Assembly (NCBI GenBank): GCA_020161405.1
Contig: JAIUOD010000002.1
Span: 124,001-188,000 of the forward strand
Reading direction: 5' to 3'
Source of the DNA: Pseudomonadota bacterium
GTDB taxonomy: Bacteria; Pseudomonadota; Alphaproteobacteria; Caulobacterales; Aquidulcibacteraceae
Length of the DNA stretch: 64,000 bases
Below, piece after piece: positions 37,504 through 47,169 of the stretch; position 1 is the stretch's first letter, and the number at the start of each line of letters is the position of its first letter. The position numbers and the translations under genes are program-made. Under the pieces are notes generated by a model. It saw only the letters and a list, made by a program, of their open reading frames with translations. It had not been told where the DNA came from and made no database searches.

Positions 37504-37532
37504 TTGCAAAACTGACATACAAACACTATATG
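37504..37532 (+). promoter_or_regulatory. Possible promoter of the DUF937-like gene
   Basis: TTGCAA (37504-37509) and TATATG (37527-37532) are 17 bases apart, upstream of a strong AGGAGG ribosome site. Moderate match only. Confidence 0.35.
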
Positions 37533-37558
37533 TATTGAGGTTAAAATAGGAGGCCAAA

Positions 37559-37984
37559 ATGGCGTTTGATGTAAAAGGTTTACTTGATAAAGTTGGTGGC
37601 AATGACCTTGTAAAAGGTTTGTCTGAAAAAGTTGGTGTTGGCGCAGAGCAGGCACAAAATGTTGCCCATGAACTTTTGGCAAAAGCACAAGAAACTGGTT
37701 CTGGCCTTGTTGATAATGCCGAAGAAGTTGCGGCTAAATTGGGCGTTCCTGTTGAAAAAGTTCAAGAAATCGCTGGCGGTCTTGGTGACACTTTAAAAGA
37801 AAAAGCTGGTCAATTGGGTGATTTTGCTACTGGTGCATTTGGTGGTGTTATGGCTAAATTGAATGATTCACCAATTGGCGGTGTTTTAAAAGGCCTTGAT
37901 AAAGATGGCGATGGCAATCCTGTTAATGACCTTGTTGATGGCGCTAAAAATATGCTTGGCGGCATTTTCGGCAAAAAAGAATAG
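37559..37984 (+). CDS. Small helical protein with Asp-rich DUF937-like C-terminus
   Basis: A 141-residue cytoplasmic protein without signal peptide. Residues 1-95 are short amphipathic helices rich in Ala, Glu and Gly, with the repeated theme EKVG, VPVEKVQEIAGG. Residues 113-138 read LDKDGDGNPVNDLVDGAKNM and then a Leu-Gly-Gly end. This resembles the Asp-rich loop and glycine-rich end of DUF937 proteins and could bind calcium. Function unknown. AGGAGG eight bases before the ATG suggests strong expression, and a clean terminator follows. Confidence 0.7.
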   Translation: MAFDVKGLLDKVGGNDLVKGLSEKVGVGAEQAQNVAHELLAKAQETGSGLVDNAEEVAAKLGVPVEKVQEIAGGLGDTLKEKAGQLGDFATGAFGGVMAKLNDSPIGGVLKGLDKDGDGNPVNDLVDGAKNMLGGIFGKKE

Positions 37985-38007
37985 TTTTTCTTTAAAATGA
38001 ATATAGG

Positions 38008-38038
38008 ATGGCGCAAGGCATGGCTTTGCGCCATTTTT
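38008..38038 (+). terminator. Intrinsic terminator of the DUF937-like gene
   Basis: ATGGCGCAA (38008-38016) pairs with TTGCGCCAT (38026-38034), followed by a T-run. The next gene starts only 14 bases later. Confidence 0.85.
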
Positions 38039-38052
38039 GTTTGGAGTTTTTG

Positions 38053-38874
38053 ATGCGCCGAGTTTTACCATTTTTGTTTTTATTTCTAAGTGCACCAGCC
38101 TTTGCACAAACTGGACTTGGTGGGATAATTGATACCGAACACGAATTCGCCCAAAAAACCAAAGATACAAATTATGCCGAAGGTTTCCTTTCATATGCCG
38201 ATAGGAATGCAGTTTGGTTTAATCCGAACCCACGAAATGCCTTTAACGAACTTACCGAAATGGCAAATTCGTCAGATTCAAAAAATCCAAGCCAATTGCG
38301 ATGGTATCCAAATTTTGTGGGCATTTCTTCAAGTGATGATTTTGGTTTTGATTTGGGCGCTTATTATATTGAAAATAGCGATAAATCAGGCCTTTTCTTC
38401 ACTATCTGGCAAAAAGATGATCAAGGAAAATGGCGCTATACTTTGGATACTGGTGCGGCAAGCTTTAGCAATATTTCGCAAATGCCAAAGGATGGAAATT
38501 ATATACAACTAAAACCATCTTCAAATGTTCCTAGTAAAAATATTTTTGATTTTGATGAAAATATAAATGATCAATTATCGAAAACAGGCGCGAAAGAAGC
38601 TTTCGAAAAGTTTGCAGATAATAAAACCATTATTTTAACAGAAAATATGCCACCAAGTAATTTTGGCGGCGATAAAAATGCGCTTATCGCATCGCGTCCA
38701 TCTGGTGATTGGGAGTTTTCAGGGGTGCAAATGTCAAGCGCGCGCGATTTAATCGCAACTTTTGGCAATGTGAAAAATGGTGACAAGGCTTTGGGGGAAT
38801 ATGTTCGCCTATGGCAATGGCAGGGGAATAAATATCAATTAATTATCGATATTTATAAACCAAGGGCCGAATAA
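38053..38874 (+). CDS. Exported protein of unknown function
   Basis: I do not recognise this family. From the ATG at 38053 (GGAG upstream) the product is 273 residues with a signal peptide ending in AFAQ. The mature part is rich in Asp, Asn, Phe and Trp with strand-turn patterns (FVGISSSDDFGFDLGAYYIE, SGLFFTIWQKDDQGKWRY), suggesting a soluble beta-rich periplasmic domain. There are no Cys and no clear catalytic motif. It ends next to the convergent CorC/HlyC gene. Confidence 0.65.
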   Translation: MRRVLPFLFLFLSAPAFAQTGLGGIIDTEHEFAQKTKDTNYAEGFLSYADRNAVWFNPNPRNAFNELTEMANSSDSKNPSQLRWYPNFVGISSSDDFGFDLGAYYIENSDKSGLFFTIWQKDDQGKWRYTLDTGAASFSNISQMPKDGNYIQLKPSSNVPSKNIFDFDENINDQLSKTGAKEAFEKFADNKTIILTENMPPSNFGGDKNALIASRPSGDWEFSGVQMSSARDLIATFGNVKNGDKALGEYVRLWQWQGNKYQLIIDIYKPRAE

Positions 38875-40152
38875 TTATTCGTCCTTTGGTTCATCTTCTT
38901 TGAAAATCCTTAGTGCCAAAATTTGGTTTCTTTGTTTGCGCAAAACCACAAACCTAAAGCCATGGAATGAGAAGCTTTGACCAACATTTGGAATTGATTG
39001 CGCCTCATGCAGAACAAGACCTGCAACAGTTACCGCATCTTCATCGGGTAAATCCCAATCTTTAAAGCGGTTCAAATCACGAATTGGAAGCCAACCATCA
39101 ACATTTATTGAGCCATCGGCTTGCGGGCGAATGCCGGTTTTATGAATGTCATGTTCGTCAACAATTTCGCCAACGATTTCTTCTAACACATCTTCTAAAG
39201 TAACAAGACCCTGCAAGACCCCATATTCATCAACCACAAGGGCAAAGTGATTACGTTGTTTCAAAAACTCCTCAAGTTGTTCTTGAAGTGTGGTTGTGTC
39301 GGGCACAAACCACGGGGTTTTCATGATTTTTTCAATTTCGATATTATCAATATCACCATTATTTTCGGCAATTGCGCGCAATAAATCCTTAGTGTGCAGC
39401 ACGCCCACAATATTTTCCGCCTCATCCTTATAAAGCGGAACGCGTGAATGTGGGGTTGAAATGATCTGGTTTAAAATTTCGCGTGGTGGATTGGAAATAT
39501 CCAAAGTTTTCATGCTTTTGCGATGCACCATAATATCGGAAACATCCAAATCTTTTAAATCCAAAATACCACCAAGACGGTCTTGATCTTCTTTTTCCAA
39601 ATGACCAGATTGACGACCTAATTCCACAGCGCCGCGAATTTCCGCCAATGCCTGTTCGGTTGTGTAAACTTCACCTTGAATGCCCATCATTTTCATCAAA
39701 ATGCTAACAAGGCCAGTGATTACAAACATAATCGGCGCAAGCACTTTGACCATTATTTTAACGGGGAATGAAACCGCGCGCGAAATATCATCGGCACCAT
39801 TTATTGCCATAGATTTTGGTAAAATTTCCCCAAAAATCAAGAGAAGGGGGGTAAGGACGATGGTGGAAATTGCCGCGCCTGCTTGCCCATATAAATTTGT
39901 GAAAATTATTGTTGCAATCGCCGACGCCCCAATTGTCACAAGGTTTGAACCAAGCAAGATTGCGCCAATCATATCGGCGCGCTCCTCGAGTAATTGATTT
40001 ACACGCGCCGCCTTTACATCACCCTCTTTTTCCAAAGTTGCCATTTTGGCGCGCGATGCAGCAGTAAGTGCGGTTTCTGCCAAAGAGAAAAAGGCATTCA
40101 ATCCAATAAGAAAGAAAATCAAAAGTGCAGTATAAATAAGACCATTCATCAT
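38875..40152 (-). CDS. CNNM/CBS-domain protein of the HlyC/CorC family
   Basis: Membrane protein related to CorC/MpfA and CNNM magnesium transporters. Four helices form the DUF21 domain at the N-terminus, including FFSLAETALTAASR and LLIFGEILPKSMA. Two CBS motifs follow (for example SRVPLYKDEAENIVGVLHTKDLL, given here in shortened form as SRVPLYKDE), then a C-terminal CorC domain (VDGWLPIRDLNRF). Magnesium handling is likely but ion and direction are inferred. The 425-residue start at 40152 lies one base after the aroB stop. Confidence 0.88.
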   Translation of the reverse strand: MMNGLIYTALLIFFLIGLNAFFSLAETALTAASRAKMATLEKEGDVKAARVNQLLEERADMIGAILLGSNLVTIGASAIATIIFTNLYGQAGAAISTIVLTPLLLIFGEILPKSMAINGADDISRAVSFPVKIMVKVLAPIMFVITGLVSILMKMMGIQGEVYTTEQALAEIRGAVELGRQSGHLEKEDQDRLGGILDLKDLDVSDIMVHRKSMKTLDISNPPREILNQIISTPHSRVPLYKDEAENIVGVLHTKDLLRAIAENNGDIDNIEIEKIMKTPWFVPDTTTLQEQLEEFLKQRNHFALVVDEYGVLQGLVTLEDVLEEIVGEIVDEHDIHKTGIRPQADGSINVDGWLPIRDLNRFKDWDLPDEDAVTVAGLVLHEAQSIPNVGQSFSFHGFRFVVLRKQRNQILALRIFKEDEPKDE

Positions 40153-40153
40153 T

Positions 40154-41269
40154 TTATGCCGCTTTGGCGCACTCACTTTCAAGGAAAATTTTCAATTTAT
40201 CAATTGGGGCATTTTTATAGATAAATGCTTGCCCAATATTTTTCAAAAGAATTAAATTAATTTGCCCGCCCGAATTTTTTTTATCATGGCGCATGGTTTC
40301 AAGCATATCATTGGCATTAAAACCATTATCATCCAATTTAGTACGATAGCCGCAATTTTGAATGAAGTTTTCAATCCGTTTTGCGCTTTTTTCATCCAAC
40401 AGACCAAGTTGATGTGAAAAATTCGCCGCCATTACAATGCCACATGAAACCGCTTCGCCATGACGCCAAATTTGTTCATTATAATTCACGCCCGCTTCAA
40501 TCGCATGGGCAAAAGTATGGCCAAGGTTTAAAAGGGCGCGAATGCCACCCTCGCGTTCATCTTGGGCAACAATATTTGCTTTTGCTTTAATGGCGGTTTC
40601 GATTGCAAAGCGGCGCGAAGTTGAATTTTCACCAAGGATTTTTGCATAATTTTTATCGCAATAATCAAAGAATTGCGCATCATTAATAAGGCCAATTTTG
40701 AAGATTTCGGCAAATCCCGCCATCAAGTCACGCTTAGGTAAAGTTTCTAAAACCAATGGGTCGATTAAAACCGCGCGCGGTTGCCAAAAAAGACCAACTA
40801 GGTTTTTGCCGGCCTTGGCATTTATTGCGGTTTTGCCGCCAACTGATGAATCAACCTGTGATAAAAGTGTGGTTGGGATTTGGATGAAATCAATGCCGCG
40901 ATTTACAACACCCGCCACAAAGCCCGATAGATCACCCGTTACACCGCCGCCAAAGGCAATTATTAAATCGCCACGTTCCGCGCCAGTTGAAAGCAGGCTT
41001 TCAATCACATTTTCAAAAGAAGCAAAACTTTTTGATTTTTCGCCGCTTTCAATTTCAATAATATTATATTTTACATTATTGCTTTTAATCGACGATAATA
41101 ATTTTTCGCCATGAAGTTTAAAAGCATTTGTATCACTAATAATATGAAGTTTGCCGTTTTTTAAAAATGGCGAAATAAATTCCCAAACATTATTCAAAAT
41201 GCCATTTTGAACCAATATTTCATAGCTTCTTGTATCAAGACCAACGGCAATTTTGCTTAAATTATTCAT
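40154..41269 (-). CDS. aroB: 3-dehydroquinate synthase
   Basis: Second enzyme of the shikimate pathway, NAD and metal dependent, 371 residues. The NAD-site AFGGGVTGDLSGFVA and the PTTLLSQVDSSVGGKT segment are textbook AroB motifs; metal-ligand histidines lie in LNLGHTFAHAIE and the later HGEAV region. The start at 41269 overlaps the aroK stop by 8 bases; a longer reading lies fully within aroK. Confidence 0.96.
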   Translation of the reverse strand: MNNLSKIAVGLDTRSYEILVQNGILNNVWEFISPFLKNGKLHIISDTNAFKLHGEKLLSSIKSNNVKYNIIEIESGEKSKSFASFENVIESLLSTGAERGDLIIAFGGGVTGDLSGFVAGVVNRGIDFIQIPTTLLSQVDSSVGGKTAINAKAGKNLVGLFWQPRAVLIDPLVLETLPKRDLMAGFAEIFKIGLINDAQFFDYCDKNYAKILGENSTSRRFAIETAIKAKANIVAQDEREGGIRALLNLGHTFAHAIEAGVNYNEQIWRHGEAVSCGIVMAANFSHQLGLLDEKSAKRIENFIQNCGYRTKLDDNGFNANDMLETMRHDKKNSGGQINLILLKNIGQAFIYKNAPIDKLKIFLESECAKAA

Positions 41270-41867
41270 TATTATCTTCTTGTTGTTCAAAAACTTCGCC
41301 ATAATCTTTTAATGCCGCAATCACATTATTAACCGTTATAGAATGCGGGCCATCAACTGATTCCACAATTATATCAGCCTGTTCATAAACCGGATAACGC
41401 GAATGCATTAAATCAATCATGGTTTGGCGCGGGTTTTCGGTTTGTAATAATGGACGTTCATTACGACGTAAGACGCGATGCATTAAAGTGTCAATATCGG
41501 CCCTAAGCCAAACAGTTATTGCTTTTTCGCGCAAAATAATTCTTGTAAGTGGGTTCATAAAAGCGCCGCCGCCAGTTGCCAAAATTTGCGGTTTTTGTTC
41601 TAAAAGGCGGGCAATAACCCTTCTTTCGCCGGCGCGAAACTCCTCTTCGCCACGTTCTTGAAATATATCTTTTATCGAGCGGCCCGCCGCAATCACAATC
41701 TCATCATCGGCATCAACAAAATCCACCCCAAGACTTGCCGCCATGCGGCGCCCAACGGTAGATTTTCCCGCACCCATCAATCCAACGAGGGCCACAGTCT
41801 TCAATAGCTTGGGCGGATTGTCGCCCAAGATTGTCTGCCCTTCCAACTCAATATCCTTTAACATCAT
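41262..41867 (-). CDS. aroK: Shikimate kinase
   Basis: Phosphorylates shikimate with ATP, fifth step of aromatic amino acid synthesis. The P-loop is GLMGAGKST (residues 29-37). FVDADDEI binds shikimate and magnesium, and LATGGGAF completes the site. The lid Arg region is VLRRNERPLLQ. At 201 residues it has a short N-terminal extension and a Glu-rich tail. Together with aroB it forms the aroKB operon followed by the CorC-type gene. Confidence 0.96.
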   Translation of the reverse strand: MMLKDIELEGQTILGDNPPKLLKTVALVGLMGAGKSTVGRRMAASLGVDFVDADDEIVIAAGRSIKDIFQERGEEEFRAGERRVIARLLEQKPQILATGGGAFMNPLTRIILREKAITVWLRADIDTLMHRVLRRNERPLLQTENPRQTMIDLMHSRYPVYEQADIIVESVDGPHSITVNNVIAALKDYGEVFEQQEDNNE

Positions 41868-42039
41868 AGTATCATCTGTAATTTAATGTTAAATGGCGTC
41901 TTATGTCTATAGATTCAAACTTTATAAGTGCAAAAACTTGCAATAATGCCATTGTTTTGCCTCAAAAATCGTCAAAATATGGATTTTTAATATTCCCAAA
42001 ATTTACATTTTGTGATGGTTTTCAGTTTAAATAAATTTC

Positions 42040-43758
42040 ATGCGATTTTCTAAACCACTTTTATCATTATATTTTTCTTTTTTTGGTGCATCATTTTTTG
42101 CGATTAATTTTGCAATTGCGCAAGAAACCGATACTTTGGTGACACCACGCATTGCAGCACCAATCAGTGTTAGTAGTAGTGCAATAAAAGAAGTTAAATT
42201 ATGGGGCTTTTATGAAGAATTATCAGAAGGCCCAATGCTATCAAGCGATTTATGGAAAAATTCTAATAATGCTAATTTAAAATTCGCCTTTACAAAAATT
42301 ACAAGTGATCAAAAATTTATCCCACTTTTATCTTTAAGCAAAAGGGCAGTTTTTTCAGGTGGAATAGGGCCTGAAAATGACGATGAAAATCTTGCACTTT
42401 TGCGATTTAATGCGGTTCTTAATATTGGCGATATAGCGCAGGCAAACCAATTAATTGGCGAATTATCCGATGTGAAATCAAATGAAGGCCTTGCAATCTC
42501 TTATGCTGATAATTTGCTTTATGAAAATAAGATTGAAGATGCGTGCCAGATTGTTTCGGTTTTAAAAACAAATGCACCGAATAAAAAACTTCTTGAATTA
42601 CGCGCGGCGTGTTATGCACTTCACAATGAAGGTGCGGCAGCTGATTTATCTTTGGAAGTTGCATCAAGTCTTAGTAATAAGAAAAATCATGATTGGCTTT
42701 ATCGTTCAATAAATTATGTTGGCGCGATGAATGGTGAAAACCCACCTGCATTTGCGCGTGATTTTGATTTTAATGGCGATAATGGCGTGAATTATGCGCT
42801 TTCAAATCGTGCCAAAGCAAAGTTAAATATCAGCATTCCAAGACGCGCATTTGAAAGATATATGATTGATAATGGTATTGCCGAAAATAAGTATGCTCTT
42901 AGCGCGGCAAAATACGGCCTTGGCAAATATTCTGATTTAAAGAAATTCTTTATCAAAGCACCAAATGTTGAAAACACTTCAAATATATATGGTCTTACAG
43001 CAAGTCCAACCACACCAATTATAGTTGAAAATTTAAGCAATGATTTGGAACAATTTCTAAAAAATGCCTATGATTTCAATGAATTTTATGGGCTTTCAAA
43101 ATCCATATCAAATGAAATTTCGCAAATCAAAGAAACCAATATTGATAGCGCAAAATTTTTCGCCGCAAGCGCTTTGATAAATCAAAATAAAGATGCCTTC
43201 ACAAGATTTATGGCAATTGATTTTGATAATAATGAAGCGTTTAAATTGGCAGGCTCTATAGCTTTTGATGATAAGACTAACTATGATTTACCCGCAAGGC
43301 TAAAAAAATCAAAAAATCAAAATGAGATTAATAACGCCATTGGTGACGCCTTAATTGCCAATGCGCTTGGTGCTAATGTTGCGATTGATGAATTTTGGAA
43401 TGGCAATTTCGCAAGTAAAATGCCCGCTTCTCAAACTATTTTATTCACCCTTGATGATGCCACCAAACGCGGCGCAAAGGGTGAGGTGGCCTTATTTGCA
43501 CATCTTGCAATGCAGGGGCAAAACCCAAATTCGGTTGATATTTTATCAATTGTTCGGGTCATCGCAAATCTGAACCAAGCTGGCTTTACGCAAGAAGCCA
43601 AGGATTTGGCAGTCTTTACAATTCTTGCAAGAAATCTTGAATTTGCACCGCCTGTGCCGCCACCTTTGCCAATTACAAAATCAATTTCAAGTTCATTGCC
43701 GAAAATTATTTCGAAATCTGCACCAAGCAATCCGCCAAAGGTGAAAAATATTGATTGA
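42040..43758 (+). CDS. Large exported protein of unknown function between aroK and xerD
   Basis: A 572-residue protein with a signal peptide ending near FAIAQ. No family is recognised with certainty. The mature region is almost all short alpha-helices with repeated Ala/Leu/Asn patterns, like solenoid or tetratricopeptide-type proteins. Segments such as ALLRFNAVLNIGDIAQANQL and SYADNLLYENKIEDACQI look like degenerate helix pairs. The C-terminus is Pro/Ser-rich (PPVPPPLP). Proteins of this size sit in the same aroK-xerD slot in relatives, from memory. The stop overlaps the TTG start of xerD by 8 bases, implying coupling. Confidence 0.7.
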   Translation: MRFSKPLLSLYFSFFGASFFAINFAIAQETDTLVTPRIAAPISVSSSAIKEVKLWGFYEELSEGPMLSSDLWKNSNNANLKFAFTKITSDQKFIPLLSLSKRAVFSGGIGPENDDENLALLRFNAVLNIGDIAQANQLIGELSDVKSNEGLAISYADNLLYENKIEDACQIVSVLKTNAPNKKLLELRAACYALHNEGAAADLSLEVASSLSNKKNHDWLYRSINYVGAMNGENPPAFARDFDFNGDNGVNYALSNRAKAKLNISIPRRAFERYMIDNGIAENKYALSAAKYGLGKYSDLKKFFIKAPNVENTSNIYGLTASPTTPIIVENLSNDLEQFLKNAYDFNEFYGLSKSISNEISQIKETNIDSAKFFAASALINQNKDAFTRFMAIDFDNNEAFKLAGSIAFDDKTNYDLPARLKKSKNQNEINNAIGDALIANALGANVAIDEFWNGNFASKMPASQTILFTLDDATKRGAKGEVALFAHLAMQGQNPNSVDILSIVRVIANLNQAGFTQEAKDLAVFTILARNLEFAPPVPPPLPITKSISSSLPKIISKSAPSNPPKVKNID

Positions 43759-44695
43759 TTTTATCAATAATTTTTTAGAAATGATGGGCGCAGAACGCGG
43801 CGCTTCAAAAAACACAATTGACGCCTATAGGCGTGATTTTGCCGATTTTAGATTGTTTTTATTGCCTAAATTTGGCGAAGATTTTGATGTAAATAAAATA
43901 AGCCATGACATAATAAGTCAATATGCATCAGACATGCAAAACCGCGGCCTAAGTGAAGGTACATTACAAAGGCGCCGAAGTGCGTTGCGGCAATTCTTCC
44001 TTTTTTTACTTGAAGAAAAGCAAATTGAATTTGATCCAACCTCCCGCTGGGAGGCGCCCAAAAAATCGCGCCCATTACCAAAAATCATTGAAGGTAATGA
44101 AGTTGAAGCCATAATCAATGCAATTGACCAATTAGATGGCTTAGAGGCCATACGCGCCCAATCAATGCTTGAATTAATTTATGGCGCAGGCCTAAGGGTA
44201 ACTGAATTGGTTGCTATGCCAATTGCGATAATTCCTATAAAGGAAATAATGGAAGAAAGCGCACATTCCATGATTATTCGTGGAAAAGGCAATAAAGACA
44301 GGCTTATTCCATTGGGTCGTCATGCGGTTTTGGCGCTTAAAAAATGGCTTGAAGTGCGTGAAATGACAATTCCGCAAAATGAACATGACGCGCAAAAGGC
44401 AAAAAAATTCCTTTATCCTGCTAATACAAAAGAGGGCCATTTTGGGCGGCGTCAATTTGCACGGCTTTTGGATAAATTGGCAATTTTGGCGGGGCTTGAT
44501 CCAACCCGCCTTTCGCCACATGTAATGCGCCATGCCTTTGCCACCCATTTATTAGAGGGTGGGGCGGATTTACGCGTGGTGCAAACCATGCTTGGACATG
44601 CTGATATTTCGACTACGCAAATATATACGCATGTCGCATACAAAAAACTAAAGAATTTAGTTGAAACTAATCATCCTTTGGGTAAAAAGAATTAA
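43751..44695 (+). CDS. xerD: Site-specific tyrosine recombinase XerD
   Basis: Resolves chromosome dimers at dif with XerC and FtsK. All active-site residues are present: R149, K179, H257, R260, H283 and nucleophile Y292 (HVMRHAFATHLLEGG, LGHADISTTQIYTHV). The 314-residue length uses a TTG start at 43751, which is needed to keep the N-terminal helix before ERGASKNTIDAYRRD; the first ATG, at 43781, would cut it. A longer-than-usual insertion (IAIIPIKEIMEES) follows the first Arg. It could be an integrase relative, but the length and context fit XerD. Confidence 0.9.
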   Translation: MIDFINNFLEMMGAERGASKNTIDAYRRDFADFRLFLLPKFGEDFDVNKISHDIISQYASDMQNRGLSEGTLQRRRSALRQFFLFLLEEKQIEFDPTSRWEAPKKSRPLPKIIEGNEVEAIINAIDQLDGLEAIRAQSMLELIYGAGLRVTELVAMPIAIIPIKEIMEESAHSMIIRGKGNKDRLIPLGRHAVLALKKWLEVREMTIPQNEHDAQKAKKFLYPANTKEGHFGRRQFARLLDKLAILAGLDPTRLSPHVMRHAFATHLLEGGADLRVVQTMLGHADISTTQIYTHVAYKKLKNLVETNHPLGKKN

Positions 44696-44742
44696 TATCG
44701 CAAGTGCGAGATTGCGGCGCACAATAATTCTTGGGGGAAATT

Positions 44743-45792
44743 ATGAAAACACCACGTTCTTTTTACAAACCATTGGCGATTGGCGCGCCAAATCCTTATC
44801 GTGAATTACCTGTTGAAGTGCAGCGTATGATTCATTTTGTACCTCCGCATTTGGAAAAAGTGGTGGCAAAAGTTCCCGAAATTGCCAAAACAGTCGATGT
44901 TATCCTTGGCAATCTTGAAGATGCAATTCCAGCAGGTGAAAAAGAAAATGCCCGTGCAGGCTTCATTAAAATGGCACAAGAAACAGATTTTCATTCTTTG
45001 GGAACGGGGCTTTGGACACGCGTTAATTGCCTAAATAGCCCTTGGTTTCTTGATGATTTAATCGAAATAGTTGGCGCGGTTGGCGACAAGCTTGACGTTA
45101 TAATGATACCAAAAGTCGAAGGCGTTTGGGATATTCATTATGTTGACCAATTACTTGCCCAATTAGAGGCCAAGTCAGGGGTTAAAAAGCCAATCCTTCT
45201 TCATGCGATTTTGGAAACTGCAGAAGGTGTGGCAAATGTTGAACAAATCGCCCTTGCAAGTCCGCGTATGCAGGGTATTTCCCTTGGCCCTGCTGATTTG
45301 GCGGCGTCACGTGCGATGAAAACCACGCGTGTGGGCGGTGGTCATCCAATGTACCGTGTTTTATCGGATAGCAATGAAGATGGTTCTGTGCGCGCATCTG
45401 TACAGCAAGATCTATGGCATTATACAATCGCCAAAATGGTTGATGCGTGTCAGGCGGCGGGCATCAAAGCCTTCTATGGTCCATTTGGTGACATTGCCGA
45501 TTTAGATGCCTGTGAGCAGCAATTTAGGAACGCATTCTTAATGGGCTGTGCGGGTGCATGGTCTCTTCATCCTAACCAAGTTGCGATTGCAAAAAGTGTA
45601 TTTTCACCCGACCCTTCAGAAGTTGCCTTCGCCAAACGCATTTTAGACGCCATGCCAGATGGAACAGGGGTTGCAATGCTTGATGGCAAAATGCAAGATG
45701 ATGCAACTTGGAAACAGGCCAAAGTTATGGTGGACACCGCCAAATTAGTGGCATCAAAAGATGCGCAATTTAAAGAAATATATGGTTTTTAA
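44743..45792 (+). CDS. HpcH/HpaI-type CoA-ester lyase (malyl-CoA lyase-like)
   Basis: Citrate-lyase-beta superfamily enzyme that should cleave or form malyl-CoA-type esters with magnesium. The 349-residue length matches L-malyl-CoA/beta-methylmalyl-CoA lyases more than short CitE proteins. Motifs: [27 protein letters not shown] with the Arg that binds the carboxylate, [21 protein letters not shown] and [18 protein letters not shown] precedes the ATG at 44743. The pathway (glyoxylate or propionate assimilation) is not shown by the neighbours. Confidence 0.85.
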   Translation: MKTPRSFYKPLAIGAPNPYRELPVEVQRMIHFVPPHLEKVVAKVPEIAKTVDVILGNLEDAIPAGEKENARAGFIKMAQETDFHSLGTGLWTRVNCLNSPWFLDDLIEIVGAVGDKLDVIMIPKVEGVWDIHYVDQLLAQLEAKSGVKKPILLHAILETAEGVANVEQIALASPRMQGISLGPADLAASRAMKTTRVGGGHPMYRVLSDSNEDGSVRASVQQDLWHYTIAKMVDACQAAGIKAFYGPFGDIADLDACEQQFRNAFLMGCAGAWSLHPNQVAIAKSVFSPDPSEVAFAKRILDAMPDGTGVAMLDGKMQDDATWKQAKVMVDTAKLVASKDAQFKEIYGF

Positions 45793-45794
45793 TA

Positions 45795-46400
45795 ATGACA
45801 AATATGTGGGATGATAGATTTTCGGCGTCTGAATTTATTTTTGGCAAATCGCCAAGCCAATTTGTGGAGAAATTTGCAAATCATTTAAAGCCAAATTCGA
45901 AAATCTATCTTCCTGCCGATGGGGAAGGGCGCAATTCTTGTTTTTTGGCGTCTTTAGGGCATGAAACCTTTGCCAGTGATTATTCAGTTGTTGGGCAAGA
46001 AAAGGCAAAAAAACTTGCGGCTGAATTGGGCGTTAATGTTCATTTTTCAATTGCTGATATTGAAAATGATATTTGGCCTGAAAATGAATATGATGCAATT
46101 TTTGCAGTTTTCATTCAATTTTCACCGCCCGAAGCGCGCGCAAAAGTTTTTGAAGGAATAAAAAAAGCCGCTAAAAAAGGTGGTTTGATTTTCCTTCATG
46201 GCTATACGCCCAAACAATTAGAATATAAAACTGGCGGCCCATCGGCAATTGAAAATCTTTATACAAAGGAAGTTTTGCAAAATGCCTTTGATGGTTTTGA
46301 AATAAAATTACTTGAAGATTATGAAACTGAACTTGATGAAGGGGCGGGGCATAAAGGTATGTCGGCGCTGATTGATATGATTGCGCAAAAACCTATTTAA
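45795..46400 (+). CDS. Class I SAM-dependent methyltransferase
   Basis: A 201-residue Rossmann-fold methyltransferase of the TehB/thiopurine-like group. The start MWDDRFSASEFIFGKSPSQF is typical of that group; ADGEGRNSCFLASLG is the SAM-binding motif I and FASDYS is motif II. The substrate is unknown. It starts two bases after the lyase stop and so shares its transcript. Its 3' end overlaps a convergent hydrolase gene by 8 bases. Confidence 0.85.
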   Translation: MTNMWDDRFSASEFIFGKSPSQFVEKFANHLKPNSKIYLPADGEGRNSCFLASLGHETFASDYSVVGQEKAKKLAAELGVNVHFSIADIENDIWPENEYDAIFAVFIQFSPPEARAKVFEGIKKAAKKGGLIFLHGYTPKQLEYKTGGPSAIENLYTKEVLQNAFDGFEIKLLEDYETELDEGAGHKGMSALIDMIAQKPI

Positions 46401-47169
46401 CTTTTTTGCTTATCCAAGCAATTATATCCTGTGCCAATTGTGGGGCGTCTTTTTCATAAATAATCATGTGCCCTGCATCGGGATATTCAATATAATCACC
46501 CCCAACACGCGCATATTTTGCGGCAGTTTTGCGGTGGGCTTTTACCAATGTTCCCCTATCTTTAGCTGCGCCAATTGTAAGGGTTGGAACTTTGATTTTA
46601 TTTTCATCAATTGTGCCAATTTTAAATTGATCTTGATCAAAATTTACAAGATCGTTTAATGCACGACCTGAATCATAGATGAATTCGGCATTGCGGGCAT
46701 CTTTTTCATTTTCAGGAATTTTATTTAAAACGCCCCATTTTGCCCCAAAATCCCAAACCTTATATGATTTTGTTGGATCATTTTGTAGGGCAATATTCAA
46801 ATGTGTAAGTAAAACCACCAATGATTTAACATCGCACCCTTTTGGCGGTGATGGGGTTACAAAAATACCAGCACAACCCAAATCCATTTCAGTGAGTTTT
46901 TGGGTTAAAAGCCCGCCCATTGAATGACCAATGATTACAGGCTTTTGACCATTTTCTTTGGTGAAATCTTCGATTTGTGATTTTAATTGAATTATATAAT
47001 CATTCAAACGAAGTTTGGGTAATTCATCATTCTTGGTTTTGCCGCGTAAATCGGGGTAAATAGTCGTTGCAAATGTCTTAAATCCCGCCGCTTTAAAAAA
47101 TGGGATAAAATCATTCCACACACTTGCATCAGCAAAAGCACCATGAATGAAAAAAATCGGCGGCTTCAT
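46393..47169 (-). CDS. Alpha/beta-fold hydrolase
   Basis: A 258-residue serine hydrolase without signal peptide. The oxyanion strand is FFIHGAFADASVW, the nucleophile elbow GHSMGG carries the Ser, and the triad Asp and His are likely in the AAKDRG and PDAGHM regions. The substrate cannot be read from sequence; relatives include esterases and haloperoxidase-like enzymes. Its ATG overlaps the rppH stop by one base, so it is the tail of that operon. Confidence 0.85.
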   Translation of the reverse strand: MKPPIFFIHGAFADASVWNDFIPFFKAAGFKTFATTIYPDLRGKTKNDELPKLRLNDYIIQLKSQIEDFTKENGQKPVIIGHSMGGLLTQKLTEMDLGCAGIFVTPSPPKGCDVKSLVVLLTHLNIALQNDPTKSYKVWDFGAKWGVLNKIPENEKDARNAEFIYDSGRALNDLVNFDQDQFKIGTIDENKIKVPTLTIGAAKDRGTLVKAHRKTAAKYARVGGDYIEYPDAGHMIIYEKDAPQLAQDIIAWISKKVK

